Assembly: GCF_018987235.1 (NCBI RefSeq)
Contig: NZ_CP072197.1
Location: 992,001 to 1,056,000, forward strand
Length of the DNA: 64,000 nt
Direction: 5' to 3'
Source: Lactobacillus crispatus
GTDB taxonomy: Bacteria > Bacillota > Bacilli > Lactobacillales > Lactobacillaceae
The notes beneath the pieces are model-generated. The model made no database searches and was not told the origin of the DNA. It saw only the letters and a program-made list of their open reading frames with translations. Position numbers and translations under genes: made by a program. This document shows, one piece after another, positions 51,363-59,732 of the stretch; position 1 is the first letter of the stretch, and every line of letters begins with the position of its first letter.

Positions 51363-51743
51363 GTGTGAATTTTGAGTAGGCGCGGCTAGCTTATGTTAGC
51401 TGAGGAAAGTCCACGCACACACAGACTGCGATGTTTGTAGTGATCGTATTCAGCCTAACAAGCTGGAGGGGGACGTTAGTCTTCACGGCGGAAAAAGTGC
51501 TAAATCTTCGGACATGCATTACTATCCTGAAAAGTGCCACAGTGACGAAGCAAGGTCAGAAATGACTTTGGTGGAACGAGGTAAACCCTGCGAGTGTGAA
51601 ACCCAAATTTGGTGGGGGAGTTTCGGCCTAAGGAAATGAACTAAAGGTCGGATTATTGCTTTAAGCAGTAAAGATAGATGACTACTGAAGGTAATCTTTG
51701 CCAGAGATTATTGGAACAAAACGTGGCTTATAGAAATTCACAC
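51363..51743 (+). ncRNA. rnpB: RNase P RNA (bacterial class B)
   Basis: About 381 nt. The 5' end GTGTGAATTT pairs with AAATTCACAC at 51734-51743 (helix P1). Conserved core blocks are present: GAGGAAAGTCC near 51400, CACAGTGACGAAG near 51539, GGTAAACCC near 51581 and TAGATGACTA near 51675. It is the catalytic RNA that matures tRNA 5' ends. Boundaries are inferred from P1 pairing. It lies between gpsB and the THUMP methyltransferase gene, a conserved place. Confidence 0.96.
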
Positions 51744-51747
51744 AGGC

Positions 51748-51778
51748 AGAGTTGGGCTTTTAGGTCCAGCTCTTTTTT
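51748..51778 (+). terminator. rnpB terminator
   Basis: AGAGTTGG and CCAGCTCT pair with one G-U, followed by a T run. Confidence 0.85.
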
Positions 51779-51801
51779 ATTTTGAAAATGAAAGAGTAAC
51801 A

Positions 51802-52926
51802 ATGAAAGAATACCAACTTTACGCAACTATGGGCGCTGGTTTTGAAAGTGTCGTTAATAAAGAATTACAGTCTATGGGGTATAAGACCCATGTTGAAAAT
51901 GGTCGTGTCTTTTTTAAGGGTGGTCAAGAAGATATAGTTAGAACTAATCTTTGGCTGAGAACAGCTGACCGAATTAAAATTTTGCTAAAAGAGTTTAGAG
52001 CAACAGATTTTGATACCTTATTTAATGAGATTTATGATTTTGATTGGGCCGAATTATTGCCTGTTGACGCTAAGTTTCCTGTTCAAGGTAGAGCTGTAAA
52101 ATCCAAATTGCACTCTGAACCAGATGTACAGTCAATTGTAAAAAAGGCAATTGTTAATAAGATGGTTGACCAGTACCATCGTCGTGGCTTTTTGCCAGAA
52201 ACTGGTAATGAATATCCCTTAGATATTCATATTTATAAAAATGTAGCTCGAATTTCGCTAGATACTACAGGCGCTAGTTTGTTTAAACGTGGCTATCGAG
52301 TAGAGCATGGTGGAGCCCCTATGAAAGAAAACTTTGCGGCCGGGCTATTAAAACTAACTCCATATAATGGTACTCACCCCTTAATTGATCCTATGACTGG
52401 TTCAGGAACTTTAGCTATTGAGGCAGCATTAATTGCTAAAAATATAGCACCAGGAACCTGGCGTAAATTTGCCTTTGATGGTTTTGACTGGTTTAACCCT
52501 AAACTACATAATGAAGTATTAGCAAAGGCTAAGAGTGAAGTTAAGCCGCTTGAAGCACCGATTTGGGCTAGTGATATTGATCAGTCTGTTCTTGAAGTAG
52601 CTAAATTAAATGCTCACAATGCAGGTGTATTGCAAGATATTCGCTTTAAACAAATCGCAGTTAAAGACTTTACTACTGATCTAGAAAATGGAATTATAAT
52701 TGCGAACCCACCTTATGGTAAGCGATTGAAGGATCGTGAGTCGGCAGAAGAACTGTATCGCCAAATGGGAGAAGTACTTAGACCGCTTAGTTCGTTCAGT
52801 CAGTATTACTTAACTGCAGATCCTAACTTTGAAAAATGTTTTGGTGCAAAGTCTACTAAGAAGCGCAAACTATTTAACGGAAATTTGCGGGTTGATTTCT
52901 ATCAGTATTGGGCTAACAGAAGGTAA
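51802..52926 (+). CDS. THUMP-domain RNA methyltransferase (RlmL N-domain/YpsC-like)
   Basis: The 374-residue protein has an N-terminal ferredoxin-like/THUMP region (about 1-160) and a Rossmann methyltransferase with LIDPMTGSGTLAIEAAL (about 191-207) and the catalytic IIANPPYGKRL (about 294-304). NPPY indicates N-methylation of a base, in homologues a 23S rRNA guanine. The Bacillus homologue ypsC likewise follows gpsB and rnpB. Exact target is inference. Confidence 0.9.
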   Translation: MKEYQLYATMGAGFESVVNKELQSMGYKTHVENGRVFFKGGQEDIVRTNLWLRTADRIKILLKEFRATDFDTLFNEIYDFDWAELLPVDAKFPVQGRAVKSKLHSEPDVQSIVKKAIVNKMVDQYHRRGFLPETGNEYPLDIHIYKNVARISLDTTGASLFKRGYRVEHGGAPMKENFAAGLLKLTPYNGTHPLIDPMTGSGTLAIEAALIAKNIAPGTWRKFAFDGFDWFNPKLHNEVLAKAKSEVKPLEAPIWASDIDQSVLEVAKLNAHNAGVLQDIRFKQIAVKDFTTDLENGIIIANPPYGKRLKDRESAEELYRQMGEVLRPLSSFSQYYLTADPNFEKCFGAKSTKKRKLFNGNLRVDFYQYWANRR

Positions 52927-52929
52927 GAA

Positions 52930-54162
52930 ATGATTACAAAAGAGCTTAACACAGAATTTTGGGTGATCTCGGATACGCACCTAATCGCAGATAGTTTACA
53001 TGATGAAGGACAAGCCTTTTCACGCATGCAAAAAACTAGTCAAGGTAAGGATTTGTATTATCAAGAAATAGCCCTTTCTGCTTTTATGCGAATGGCACAA
53101 AGAAAAAAGCCTGCCGCAATTATTGTAACTGGTGATGTGACATTTAACGGTGAACGAGTTTCTGCTGAGAAATTTGCTCAAATTTTTAAGCCGTTGAAAG
53201 AAACTAAAGTGTTAGTTTTACCTGGAAATCACGACATTTTTGATGGGTGGGCTAGAGAATTTCGTGGTAAAAAACAGTTCTATGCTGGTGAAATTAGCCC
53301 AATGTTTTGGCGCTCGATCTTTGATAAATCATATCGTGAGGCCTTAGATGAAGACGATAATTCATTGGCTTACAGTGTCCAACTGAATCCGCAATATCTT
53401 TTAGTTTTAGCGGATTCAAATATTTATGGAAAAGAAGAGACAACAGAAGCACCGCACACTCACGGCGAAATTGGAAAAGTACAATTAAAATGGATTGAAA
53501 AACAATTTCGTTATGCGCAGGAACATCAGTTACGTCCGGTTTTATTTATGCATCATAATTTATATGCACATAATCCAGCAGTTAACAAAGGCTATGTAGT
53601 TGATGACGCTGTTGAGCTACGACGTTTGTGTGCGCGTTACAACGTGAAATTAGCTTTTTCTGGTCATATTCATGCTCAAAATATTATGGGACCACAAGAC
53701 ATGACGCCTACAACTGAGATCGTTACATCAAGTTTTTGTTCTAATGATCAAGGCTATGGAGTAGTGCGAGTTCATTCACGGCACATTACATATGTGCGGC
53801 GTAATTTTGATATGACAAGATATTTAACGGATGAGGAAAAGGAAAATTATACTTTAGTTCATTATCATAAGTATTTAAAAGATCTACAGCTTGGTAGTAT
53901 TTCTGCGGATATGATGCAAAGTGAATTAAATCAGTATCACGAAGACATCGAGTTAGTTAGGGCGATGGGGAATTTGTTTGGCTGGATGAACTATCATTTC
54001 TTTAATGGTCATAATCATATAAAGGCTAGCGAGTTGAATAAAATCCATGCTTCTAAAGAATATCAAGTTTTGATTAAGCACCATCCTGAGTATCGGTTAT
54101 ATCTAAAGACGCTGTACGACACAAGTGATCACTCTAATTTACAAGTGAAGATACGATACTAA
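52930..54162 (+). CDS. Calcineurin-like metallophosphoesterase
   Basis: The 410-residue protein shows the full metal-site set: ISDTHL (about 13-18), TGDVTFNGE, PGNHDIFDGW, MHHNLY and SGHIHAQ (about 240). The C-terminal 130 residues are helical and of unknown role. It lies 3 nt after the THUMP methyltransferase gene. Substrate cannot be told. There is no signal peptide, so it is cytosolic. Confidence 0.88.
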   Translation: MITKELNTEFWVISDTHLIADSLHDEGQAFSRMQKTSQGKDLYYQEIALSAFMRMAQRKKPAAIIVTGDVTFNGERVSAEKFAQIFKPLKETKVLVLPGNHDIFDGWAREFRGKKQFYAGEISPMFWRSIFDKSYREALDEDDNSLAYSVQLNPQYLLVLADSNIYGKEETTEAPHTHGEIGKVQLKWIEKQFRYAQEHQLRPVLFMHHNLYAHNPAVNKGYVVDDAVELRRLCARYNVKLAFSGHIHAQNIMGPQDMTPTTEIVTSSFCSNDQGYGVVRVHSRHITYVRRNFDMTRYLTDEEKENYTLVHYHKYLKDLQLGSISADMMQSELNQYHEDIELVRAMGNLFGWMNYHFFNGHNHIKASELNKIHASKEYQVLIKHHPEYRLYLKTLYDTSDHSNLQVKIRY

Positions 54163-54205
54163 ACAAATTTTAGTATAATGGATACTGATTCTAAAGAAAG
54201 CGGAC

Positions 54206-54649
54206 ATGATTATGTTAAAAGATGAAACAAAATTTGATCAATTAGGGCAAAAGCTTTTTATGAAAGGTGTTTTGCAAGACTTCGAAAAGAAAAATGGTCC
54301 AATTAAGGGCAGAATGATGGTTACAGAAGGAAAGATTCCGCCGGAAATGTTAACTAAGCTGCAATCTGAATTGATGAATAGTAGTAATTGGATTGTAGTT
54401 GAAGGTAGTTTTGATTTTTATAATTATACTGTCGGCATGATTGTAGATTTGACTACAGGTAAGCCATTAGCAAATGGATGGTTGGTACCACAATTGGGTC
54501 ACCCAGGGATGCAACCTGCAGAGAAATGGCAAGAATTTTTGATTGAAAAAGTCGTTGATGCAATCGATGAAAAAGGTAAGATTAATTTGCCGCTATATGT
54601 TTGGATTTCAGATCGTAGTGATTTGACCAAGACTGATCAAGATTTATAA
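54206..54649 (+). CDS. Conserved-looking hypothetical protein
   Basis: The 147-residue soluble protein starts MIMLKDETKFDQLGQKLFMK; the second ATG at 54212 is an alternative start. It has a TATAAT-like box (54173-54178) and a terminator, so it is a real transcription unit. No family motif is recognised. The central part (SSNWIVVEGSFDFYNYTVGM) looks like a mixed alpha/beta fold. No function can be assigned. Confidence 0.65.
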   Translation: MIMLKDETKFDQLGQKLFMKGVLQDFEKKNGPIKGRMMVTEGKIPPEMLTKLQSELMNSSNWIVVEGSFDFYNYTVGMIVDLTTGKPLANGWLVPQLGHPGMQPAEKWQEFLIEKVVDAIDEKGKINLPLYVWISDRSDLTKTDQDL

Positions 54650-54680
54650 AAATATTTTTAATTATGTAAAGCTTAAACAA

Positions 54681-54712
54681 AAAGGTAGGTCAATTTTGAC
54701 CTACCTTTTTTA
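54681..54712 (+). terminator. Strong terminator after the 147-residue gene
   Basis: AAAGGTAGGTCAA and TTGACCTACCTTT form a perfect 13-bp stem around TT, followed by TTT. Confidence 0.92.
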
Positions 54713-54790
54713 GGATTTATTTATGAGTATTAAGAAGTTATTGAATTAAGTAAGTAGATATTATTTAACCAGTTTAATTTTCAAAGTGAG

Positions 54791-55414
54791 CTAGTTATTA
54801 ATTGCCTGAGCAGATTTTTGAGCATCCCACCAATCGGGTAAATCACACAATAACTTATTTAATGTATTATTGCGGTGCGAAATTGAGTTTCTCTCATTGA
54901 GATTCATTTCTGCAAAGGTTTTTCCTAGTTCTGGAACTACGAATAAAGCATCGTAACCATAGTTACTGCTACCATGTGGATACTTAGCAATTAATCCACT
55001 GATTCTACCAGCACTAACAATATCATTGCTTTCTTGACCTGGCCAAGTAAAGACAAAGGTAGTGTAGTAGCTAGCTGTCCTTTTTTCACTAGAAACTCCA
55101 CCTAAATAGCCTAATAATTTAGCTTTATCATCTTGACCATTATGGTGGTAAGGCAAGATTCCTAAAGAGTTAAGTAGATAATCAACACTTAGACCTGAGC
55201 TTTCTGATAATGTAGGCAAATTGGTAAATTCAGCTAAACGATGTGCTGTAGCTCTAGCATTACTTAAAAATGTTGCCTCAGAATATGACTTTTGTGGTGC
55301 ATAATCTACTTCAGCTAAACCAACTACTTTGATAGGAAGACTAAGCTGGTTAAGTTTATCTTGTAATTCATTAATTTTATTTTGGTCATATGTTGTAAAT
55401 AATAAACTATCCAT
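54791..55414 (-). CDS. Ham1/RdgB-like (ITPase-fold) protein with altered active site
   Basis: The 207-residue protein has the Ham1 layout: a start LLFTTYDQNKINEL like the family's ATxNxxK, an ESSGLSVDYL segment at 71-80, GYDALFVVPELGKTFAEM and the C-terminal SISHR box. In active enzymes the central motif is DDSGL; here it is ESSGL, so the catalytic aspartate is replaced by Ser72. The usual SARYAG stretch is also missing. It may have lost or changed the ability to hydrolyse ITP/XTP. ATG 55414 follows GGGGAAAATA. Confidence 0.75.
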   Translation of the reverse strand: MDSLLFTTYDQNKINELQDKLNQLSLPIKVVGLAEVDYAPQKSYSEATFLSNARATAHRLAEFTNLPTLSESSGLSVDYLLNSLGILPYHHNGQDDKAKLLGYLGGVSSEKRTASYYTTFVFTWPGQESNDIVSAGRISGLIAKYPHGSSNYGYDALFVVPELGKTFAEMNLNERNSISHRNNTLNKLLCDLPDWWDAQKSAQAINN

Positions 55415-55426
55415 TATTTTCCCCAT

Positions 55427-55801
55427 GCTTTCAAAAATAGATATACCATTTATAGTGTATCCGCTTTCATATATTGCACAGTCATTGTCTTATCTTTGTG
55501 AAGTAAAGTCAAGCATAGATAATAGCTTTTATCAAAAAGTCCATATACTTCAGGTTTTTAAACTGAATAATGTTATTTTTAATGACTAAGATTGTGAAAA
55601 TTATAATATGAATTCATTTCAATTTATATTACTTTTATATTTATACCAATCTTGTATAACCTTTTGATATATAATTTCTCTGAGGTTGTTTTTTTATATG
55701 AAAAAACGAAATACATTTATCACACTAAACTTGTATCAAATTACACAAGATAGAGTGATTAATCAATTAATAAAAAAATAAAATTGTATTTTAATAAAAA
55801 A
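55427..55801. other. Intergenic stretch without a clear gene
   Basis: About 375 bp of very AT-rich sequence. One short frame of 27 codons starts at ATG 55698 (MKKRNTFITLNLYQ...), with only a distant GAGG upstream and no homology known to me. It is recorded as a doubtful small ORF. No RNA gene or further promoter pair was convincing. Confidence 0.5.
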
Positions 55802-55826
55802 GAGAAAATCTTTTTTAGATTTTCTC
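55802..55826 (-). terminator. Terminator of the 77-residue membrane protein gene
   Basis: GAGAAAATCT and AGATTTTCTC form a 10-bp stem 9 bp beyond the stop codon on the minus strand, followed by T residues on that strand. Confidence 0.82.
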
Positions 55827-55834
55827 AATTATGA

Positions 55835-56068
55835 TTAACTAGCTATTAAAAATTTCCATAATGCATTATTGGTGTACCAGTTTTGCGGTTGAATTGCTCC
55901 TAGACAGGCTACAATAATATAAATTGCTAATGTTGAGATTATGAATGCAATTCCTAAGTTGACAATGTTGAATGGAAAGGTAGTTTTATGTTGTTTCATT
56001 GCGATGTGAATGGCGAAAGCCAACAGAACCAAGCCTATAATAATTCCAAATTGATAATAAATGCTCAT
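55835..56068 (-). CDS. Small two-helix membrane protein, unknown
   Basis: The 77-residue protein has two hydrophobic segments (about 8-25 and 36-60) separated by a short basic turn MKQHKTTF. A GGAGAGAAA ribosome binding site on the minus strand and a terminator support expression. No family is recognised. Confidence 0.7.
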   Translation of the reverse strand: MSIYYQFGIIIGLVLLAFAIHIAMKQHKTTFPFNIVNLGIAFIISTLAIYIIVACLGAIQPQNWYTNNALWKFLIAS

Positions 56069-56197
56069 TTTCTCTCCTAAGTTACAGTTAAAAGTATACG
56101 TTAAAATCGGATTAAAGAGTGATTTTTATTTATCTAGCCTCTTTATTTTATCAAAATCAATGTTATATTAGAGAGGTAGAAAGAAGATTATGTACAT

Positions 56198-56554
56198 ATG
56201 TCTGTAGATATTTACAATGAAAAACTTGAACCATACGACGATGGTAAGCGTCATAAATTTAGTGGTACTTTTGATAGATTAAACGATCGCTTAGCTATTT
56301 TTAAGGATTTGCGTATTGCAGGTGCTGGTGGCAATCCAATTGTTAAGCAGTTAGCACTGCATTACTTGAAAACTTTCAAAGACCTTGATTTGAAGAGGGG
56401 CGATGTAGTTGAATTTGAAGGCATGGTTGAAAAAGATTCTAACAATGGCTTCACAATTGAACGCCCAACTCAAGCAGAAAAAATCAGATCAGCAGCTGCC
56501 GATGATGCTAAAGTTGACGTGGTTGGCGATGATTGGAATTGGTTTGAAAATTAG
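56198..56554 (+). CDS. Hypothetical protein, possibly OB-fold-like
   Basis: The protein has 118 residues. The pattern FSGTFDRLNDRLAIFKDLRI followed by LKRGDVVEFEGMVEKD (about 75-90) resembles strands of an OB-fold or similar beta barrel. The C-terminal tail is acidic and aromatic (DDWNWFEN), reminiscent of SSB-type acidic tips, but this is only a visual likeness. An AGAAAGAAG ribosome binding site lies upstream. Function unknown. Confidence 0.65.
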   Translation: MSVDIYNEKLEPYDDGKRHKFSGTFDRLNDRLAIFKDLRIAGAGGNPIVKQLALHYLKTFKDLDLKRGDVVEFEGMVEKDSNNGFTIERPTQAEKIRSAAADDAKVDVVGDDWNWFEN

Positions 56555-56560
56555 TTAACG

Positions 56561-56592
56561 GAAGTGACTTACGAGATGTAAGCCGCTTTTAT
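56561..56592 (+). terminator. Imperfect hairpin after the 118-residue gene
   Basis: AGTGACTTAC and GTAAGCCGCT pair with one G-U and one mismatch, followed by TTT. Confidence 0.6.
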
Positions 56593-56651
56593 TTTTGAAA
56601 TTTAAGTCATAGCTAGAAATGTAGTAAAATTAAGCTTGTAAGGAGAATTAG

Positions 56652-57263
56652 ATGCACTTTGATATCTTTAATCGAAAAACTGTCTCAACTGATAAAATGT
56701 TTTTCCAGACAACATTAAATCCTAAGCAAGCAATAATCATTGGCAATGGTGCTAAATTTCGACGTTGAGTTTTCTTTTCTACTAATTTTGCTACATTTTA
56801 TGTAATCATTCTGTCAGCTATTAGTATTTTATTAATTAAGTCTAATGTTTCTGTACTAATTTGCTTACTATTAGCATTAGCAAATTTAGTAATTAATCGC
56901 TCAATACCTCGTTATTGGCAAACTTTCTTTGGCCCGAATGCTGAATATGGAAAAAATCATCGTCCAGCCATTTTGCCTATTTTATATATCATAACCTTGT
57001 TCGGTTGGCTTTGGAGCGTATCACATTTCGTAGGATCTTTAACTTTTATTACTGGTACATTTGTGCTAGTAGGTCTTGCAGGTAGTTTATTATCGCTCTG
57101 GATATGGATGAATTTGAATACTGTTAGTTGTGTTCCAATCAGTGAATTACAATGGCGAAGCAATGCCAAACGCAGGGGAATGTCTGATGAAGACATTGAT
57201 AAGGTTATTGCTAGTTTAAAAAAGCGTAGAGCAATATATTTTAGTACGCGTGGTGCTAGTTAA
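56652..57263 (+). pseudogene. Membrane protein gene with in-frame TGA and IS-altered 3' end
   Basis: ATG 56652, preceded by AAGGAGAA, opens a frame MHFDIFNRKTVSTDKMFFQT that meets TGA at 56766-56768 (codon 39). The same frame then stays open to TAA 57261-57263 with about four hydrophobic segments and a charged tail (GMSDEDIDKVIASLKKRR). Continuous coding character on both sides points to a nonsense mutation. The last codons (STRGAS) come from the IS982 end. Removing the IS and one 8-bp repeat restores an ending ...AIYFSKHDK. No family recognised. Confidence 0.75.
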
Positions 57264-58210
57264 ATCGTTTTAGTTAATAAAAAAGTCCAATCTTGTTAGA
57301 CTCGACTTGTAAATAGTAATAATAGAAAAGAGTCTGATCTGATTGAACTGCCTTAAGCTTAAGCGTTTTAGCCACCATTTACAAGTTAGTTTTAAAGATT
57401 TAGTGATAATTTGTCGGCACTGGTATCGTTTGTATGCACCGGCTGAGTTTACTCATCGGCGAAATATTGATCAAATTAAAACTACGGACAGTCTGATTTT
57501 GGCTTTACTTATCTGGCAAGCTAAGACAGGAATTGAATCACAAAGAAGATTCTGTGAATGTTTCAATTGTTTATCACACTCACGTTTTAATCGGCGTTCA
57601 CGTCAGCTATTGCAATTGATTTATCAGATACGGCAAGAAATGAATAAAAAGGTTGACCTGAATGGACATTTCTTGATCATTGACAGCTTTCCGGTACCTG
57701 TTTGCCAACCAATTCGCAACTATCGTGCTAAAATTTTTCGCGGTTATGCCAACATTGGTTATAAGGCCACCAAGAAAATTTACTTCTATGGTTTCAAAGT
57801 TCATGCCATTGTTAGCGATGACGGTTACATTCTTGATTATGTCGTAACAAAAGCATCAGTTCATGATGCCAAGGAGACAGTTGAACTGATGGAAAATGCA
57901 CATCCATCTAATTACTATCTTCTTGGCGACGAAGGCTATTTAGGCAAAGAACTGCATCAACAGCTAAAACAAATGGGTTATGAACTTTGGACACCATATC
58001 GTAAAAATATGACAGGAGCTAAAAAGCACAATGATCATCAATTGATGGCTATTCGCAGAACAATTGAAAGCGACTTTTCGCTTCTGACCTATTACAATGC
58101 CGAGAACAATCGAGCACGTAGTCTGATAGGCTTTCAAAGCCGGTTGGAAATTGCAATTTTAGCTTATAATTTGGCTTATTGTCTAGAAAGATTTAACTAG
58201 CACCACGCGT
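57246..58210 (+). mobile_element. IS982-family element, copy A (965 bp)
   Basis: Terminal inverted repeats of 21 bp begin ACGCGTGGTGCTAGTTAAAT at both ends. An 8-bp target duplication ATTTTAGT lies at 57238-57245 and 58211-58218. One transposase gene fills the element. Copy B at 59705-60669 has the same length and the same sequence as far as compared, in opposite orientation. Confidence 0.95.
57343..58200 (+). CDS. IS982-family transposase (copy A)
   Basis: The 285-residue DDE transposase has the IS982-type segment LIIDSFPVPVCQ (about 108-119), then ILDYVVTKASVHDAKE, LLGDEGYLGKEL and a C-terminal IESDFSLL glutamate region. An in-frame TGA lies directly before the TTG at 57343, which fixes that codon as the earliest possible start. 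It is identical to the copy B protein and intact, so the element is probably recently active. Confidence 0.93.
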   Translation: MNCLKLKRFSHHLQVSFKDLVIICRHWYRLYAPAEFTHRRNIDQIKTTDSLILALLIWQAKTGIESQRRFCECFNCLSHSRFNRRSRQLLQLIYQIRQEMNKKVDLNGHFLIIDSFPVPVCQPIRNYRAKIFRGYANIGYKATKKIYFYGFKVHAIVSDDGYILDYVVTKASVHDAKETVELMENAHPSNYYLLGDEGYLGKELHQQLKQMGYELWTPYRKNMTGAKKHNDHQLMAIRRTIESDFSLLTYYNAENNRARSLIGFQSRLEIAILAYNLAYCLERFN

Positions 58211-58258
58211 ATTTTAGTAAACACGATAAATAAAATTATAGACGAAAGATAGAATTTA

Positions 58259-58915
58259 ATGACAGATTTTACAGAATTTGAAAGTACAATTTTTTCATCA
58301 GACGATAATTTTGCCATTCGAAAAATTAAACATAATGTCATTTTGACGTATCGCACTCAAGATGATGAAAAAGAATATGAAAGCCTAAGTAAGAATACAT
58401 ATCGTGTATTTTTTGAAAATAATCTTGAAGTTAGTCGACTGTATCCACCTGATGAATTCAGTCACAATTGGCTAATCCAAATTTTAATGCCGCAACTTTC
58501 AATTGATTCGCTCAAATCTATGGCGATTGCCTTAACTACATTAGAAAGAATTGCGCAAAGTCAAGAAGGCATGCAATTATCTGAATATGTTAAAAATAGT
58601 GAGTTAGTAGAAATAAAGTCCTGGTTTGATCTGCGTAATAAGTTGCGAAAAATATCCAAAGCTTATAGCCTAATTAAGCAAAGTACTGATCAAACAACAC
58701 AGTGGCTAGGAAGTGATGGACATCGTTATCGTGAAGTGATTTTAGCCAATAGTTTACGGCTTAATTATGGTCAAGATGAAGTTGTTCGTTTAATTCCAAT
58801 TAAAAATAATTGGGTTATTCAGTTTGTTAAAACTGATTTCAGTGCAACTGATGGCGTAATTGATCAGCTTTTTGCGGCATTAACATTATTGACTCAATAT
58901 GTAAAACAAATTTAA
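58259..58915 (+). CDS. Unrecognised soluble protein paired with an HExxH membrane protein
   Basis: The 218-residue protein starts MTDFTEFESTIFSSDDNFAI. The N-terminal half looks beta-rich, the middle helical (SIDSLKSMAIALTTLERIAQ) and the C-terminus again mixed. No known motif and no membrane segment are seen. The downstream membrane protein begins 7 nt after its stop, so the two are co-transcribed and may act together. Before the IS982 insertion it lay just behind the membrane gene at 56652. Function unknown. Confidence 0.7.
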   Translation: MTDFTEFESTIFSSDDNFAIRKIKHNVILTYRTQDDEKEYESLSKNTYRVFFENNLEVSRLYPPDEFSHNWLIQILMPQLSIDSLKSMAIALTTLERIAQSQEGMQLSEYVKNSELVEIKSWFDLRNKLRKISKAYSLIKQSTDQTTQWLGSDGHRYREVILANSLRLNYGQDEVVRLIPIKNNWVIQFVKTDFSATDGVIDQLFAALTLLTQYVKQI

Positions 58916-58922
58916 ATCAGAG

Positions 58923-59732
58923 ATGAAACATATTCTTTATGCCCTTAATGGGACTTTTTTCATGTTACTCGTTCCGGCTTTATTTGTATTAGCATTACGA
59001 CAATTAAGCCATGAAGCTAACCAAAAATTGGTAAATACATTTGGTTTTAATAGTCAAATTATTGCTGGCGGATTAGGAATTATTGTTCATGAACTTAGTC
59101 ATTTGATTATGGCTATAATTTTTGGTCATCATATTAATGCGGTTAGTTTATTGCGCATCCCTAGTAATACCAATGATATGTCACTTGGCTATGTTAAACA
59201 TACTTGGTCTCCTACATCTACTTATCAAAAGGTGGGTAATGCTTTTATTGGCATTGCACCTGTATTAGGATGCACCTTGCTGATTTACATAATCATGCGT
59301 ACATTGAATGCACCTATTTCATTGGTTCAGAATCAGCTTACTACTCAGTTATTAAGTAATGGTAATGCACCTAACTGGAATTTCTTAACTCATAGTTGGA
59401 TTTATATTTTTGAATTATTTCAGCTTAATTTTGATTCAATATGGCACTCAATTGTTGCTTTATTGCTAGTAATCAGTCTATGTTTTGGTGGATTCGATTT
59501 AAGCGAGGCTGATATAAGTAGTGGCAAATATGCTTTTTTAGGATTAATTGGTATAACCTTTATCATGCTTCTCTTAGTTTCTTTTCTAGGCTTTCACGCT
59601 GCATTATTACCGTTTTTAGTTAATATTACTGTCTGGATTTATTTGGTATTCATTATATCAATAGTAATTTTAGCAATAATTAATTTAATTATGTATATTT
59701 TAAAACGCGTGGTGCTAGTTAAATCGTTCTAG
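58923..59732 (+). CDS. Putative membrane zinc metalloprotease (HELSH; M50-like)
   Basis: The 269-residue polytopic protein has about six hydrophobic segments. HELSH lies inside a hydrophobic helix (IIVHELSHLIMAIIFGHH, about 54-71), the hallmark of site-2-protease-like enzymes. A second motif NAFIGIAPVLG (about 104) and an acidic GFDLSEADIS (about 194) could supply the third metal ligand, but a classical M50 NPDG box is not seen. The last residues (RVVLVKSF) are read from the IS982 end; before insertion the protein would have ended ...MYILNIIL. Activity is inference. Confidence 0.65.
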   Translation: MKHILYALNGTFFMLLVPALFVLALRQLSHEANQKLVNTFGFNSQIIAGGLGIIVHELSHLIMAIIFGHHINAVSLLRIPSNTNDMSLGYVKHTWSPTSTYQKVGNAFIGIAPVLGCTLLIYIIMRTLNAPISLVQNQLTTQLLSNGNAPNWNFLTHSWIYIFELFQLNFDSIWHSIVALLLVISLCFGGFDLSEADISSGKYAFLGLIGITFIMLLLVSFLGFHAALLPFLVNITVWIYLVFIISIVILAIINLIMYILKRVVLVKSF

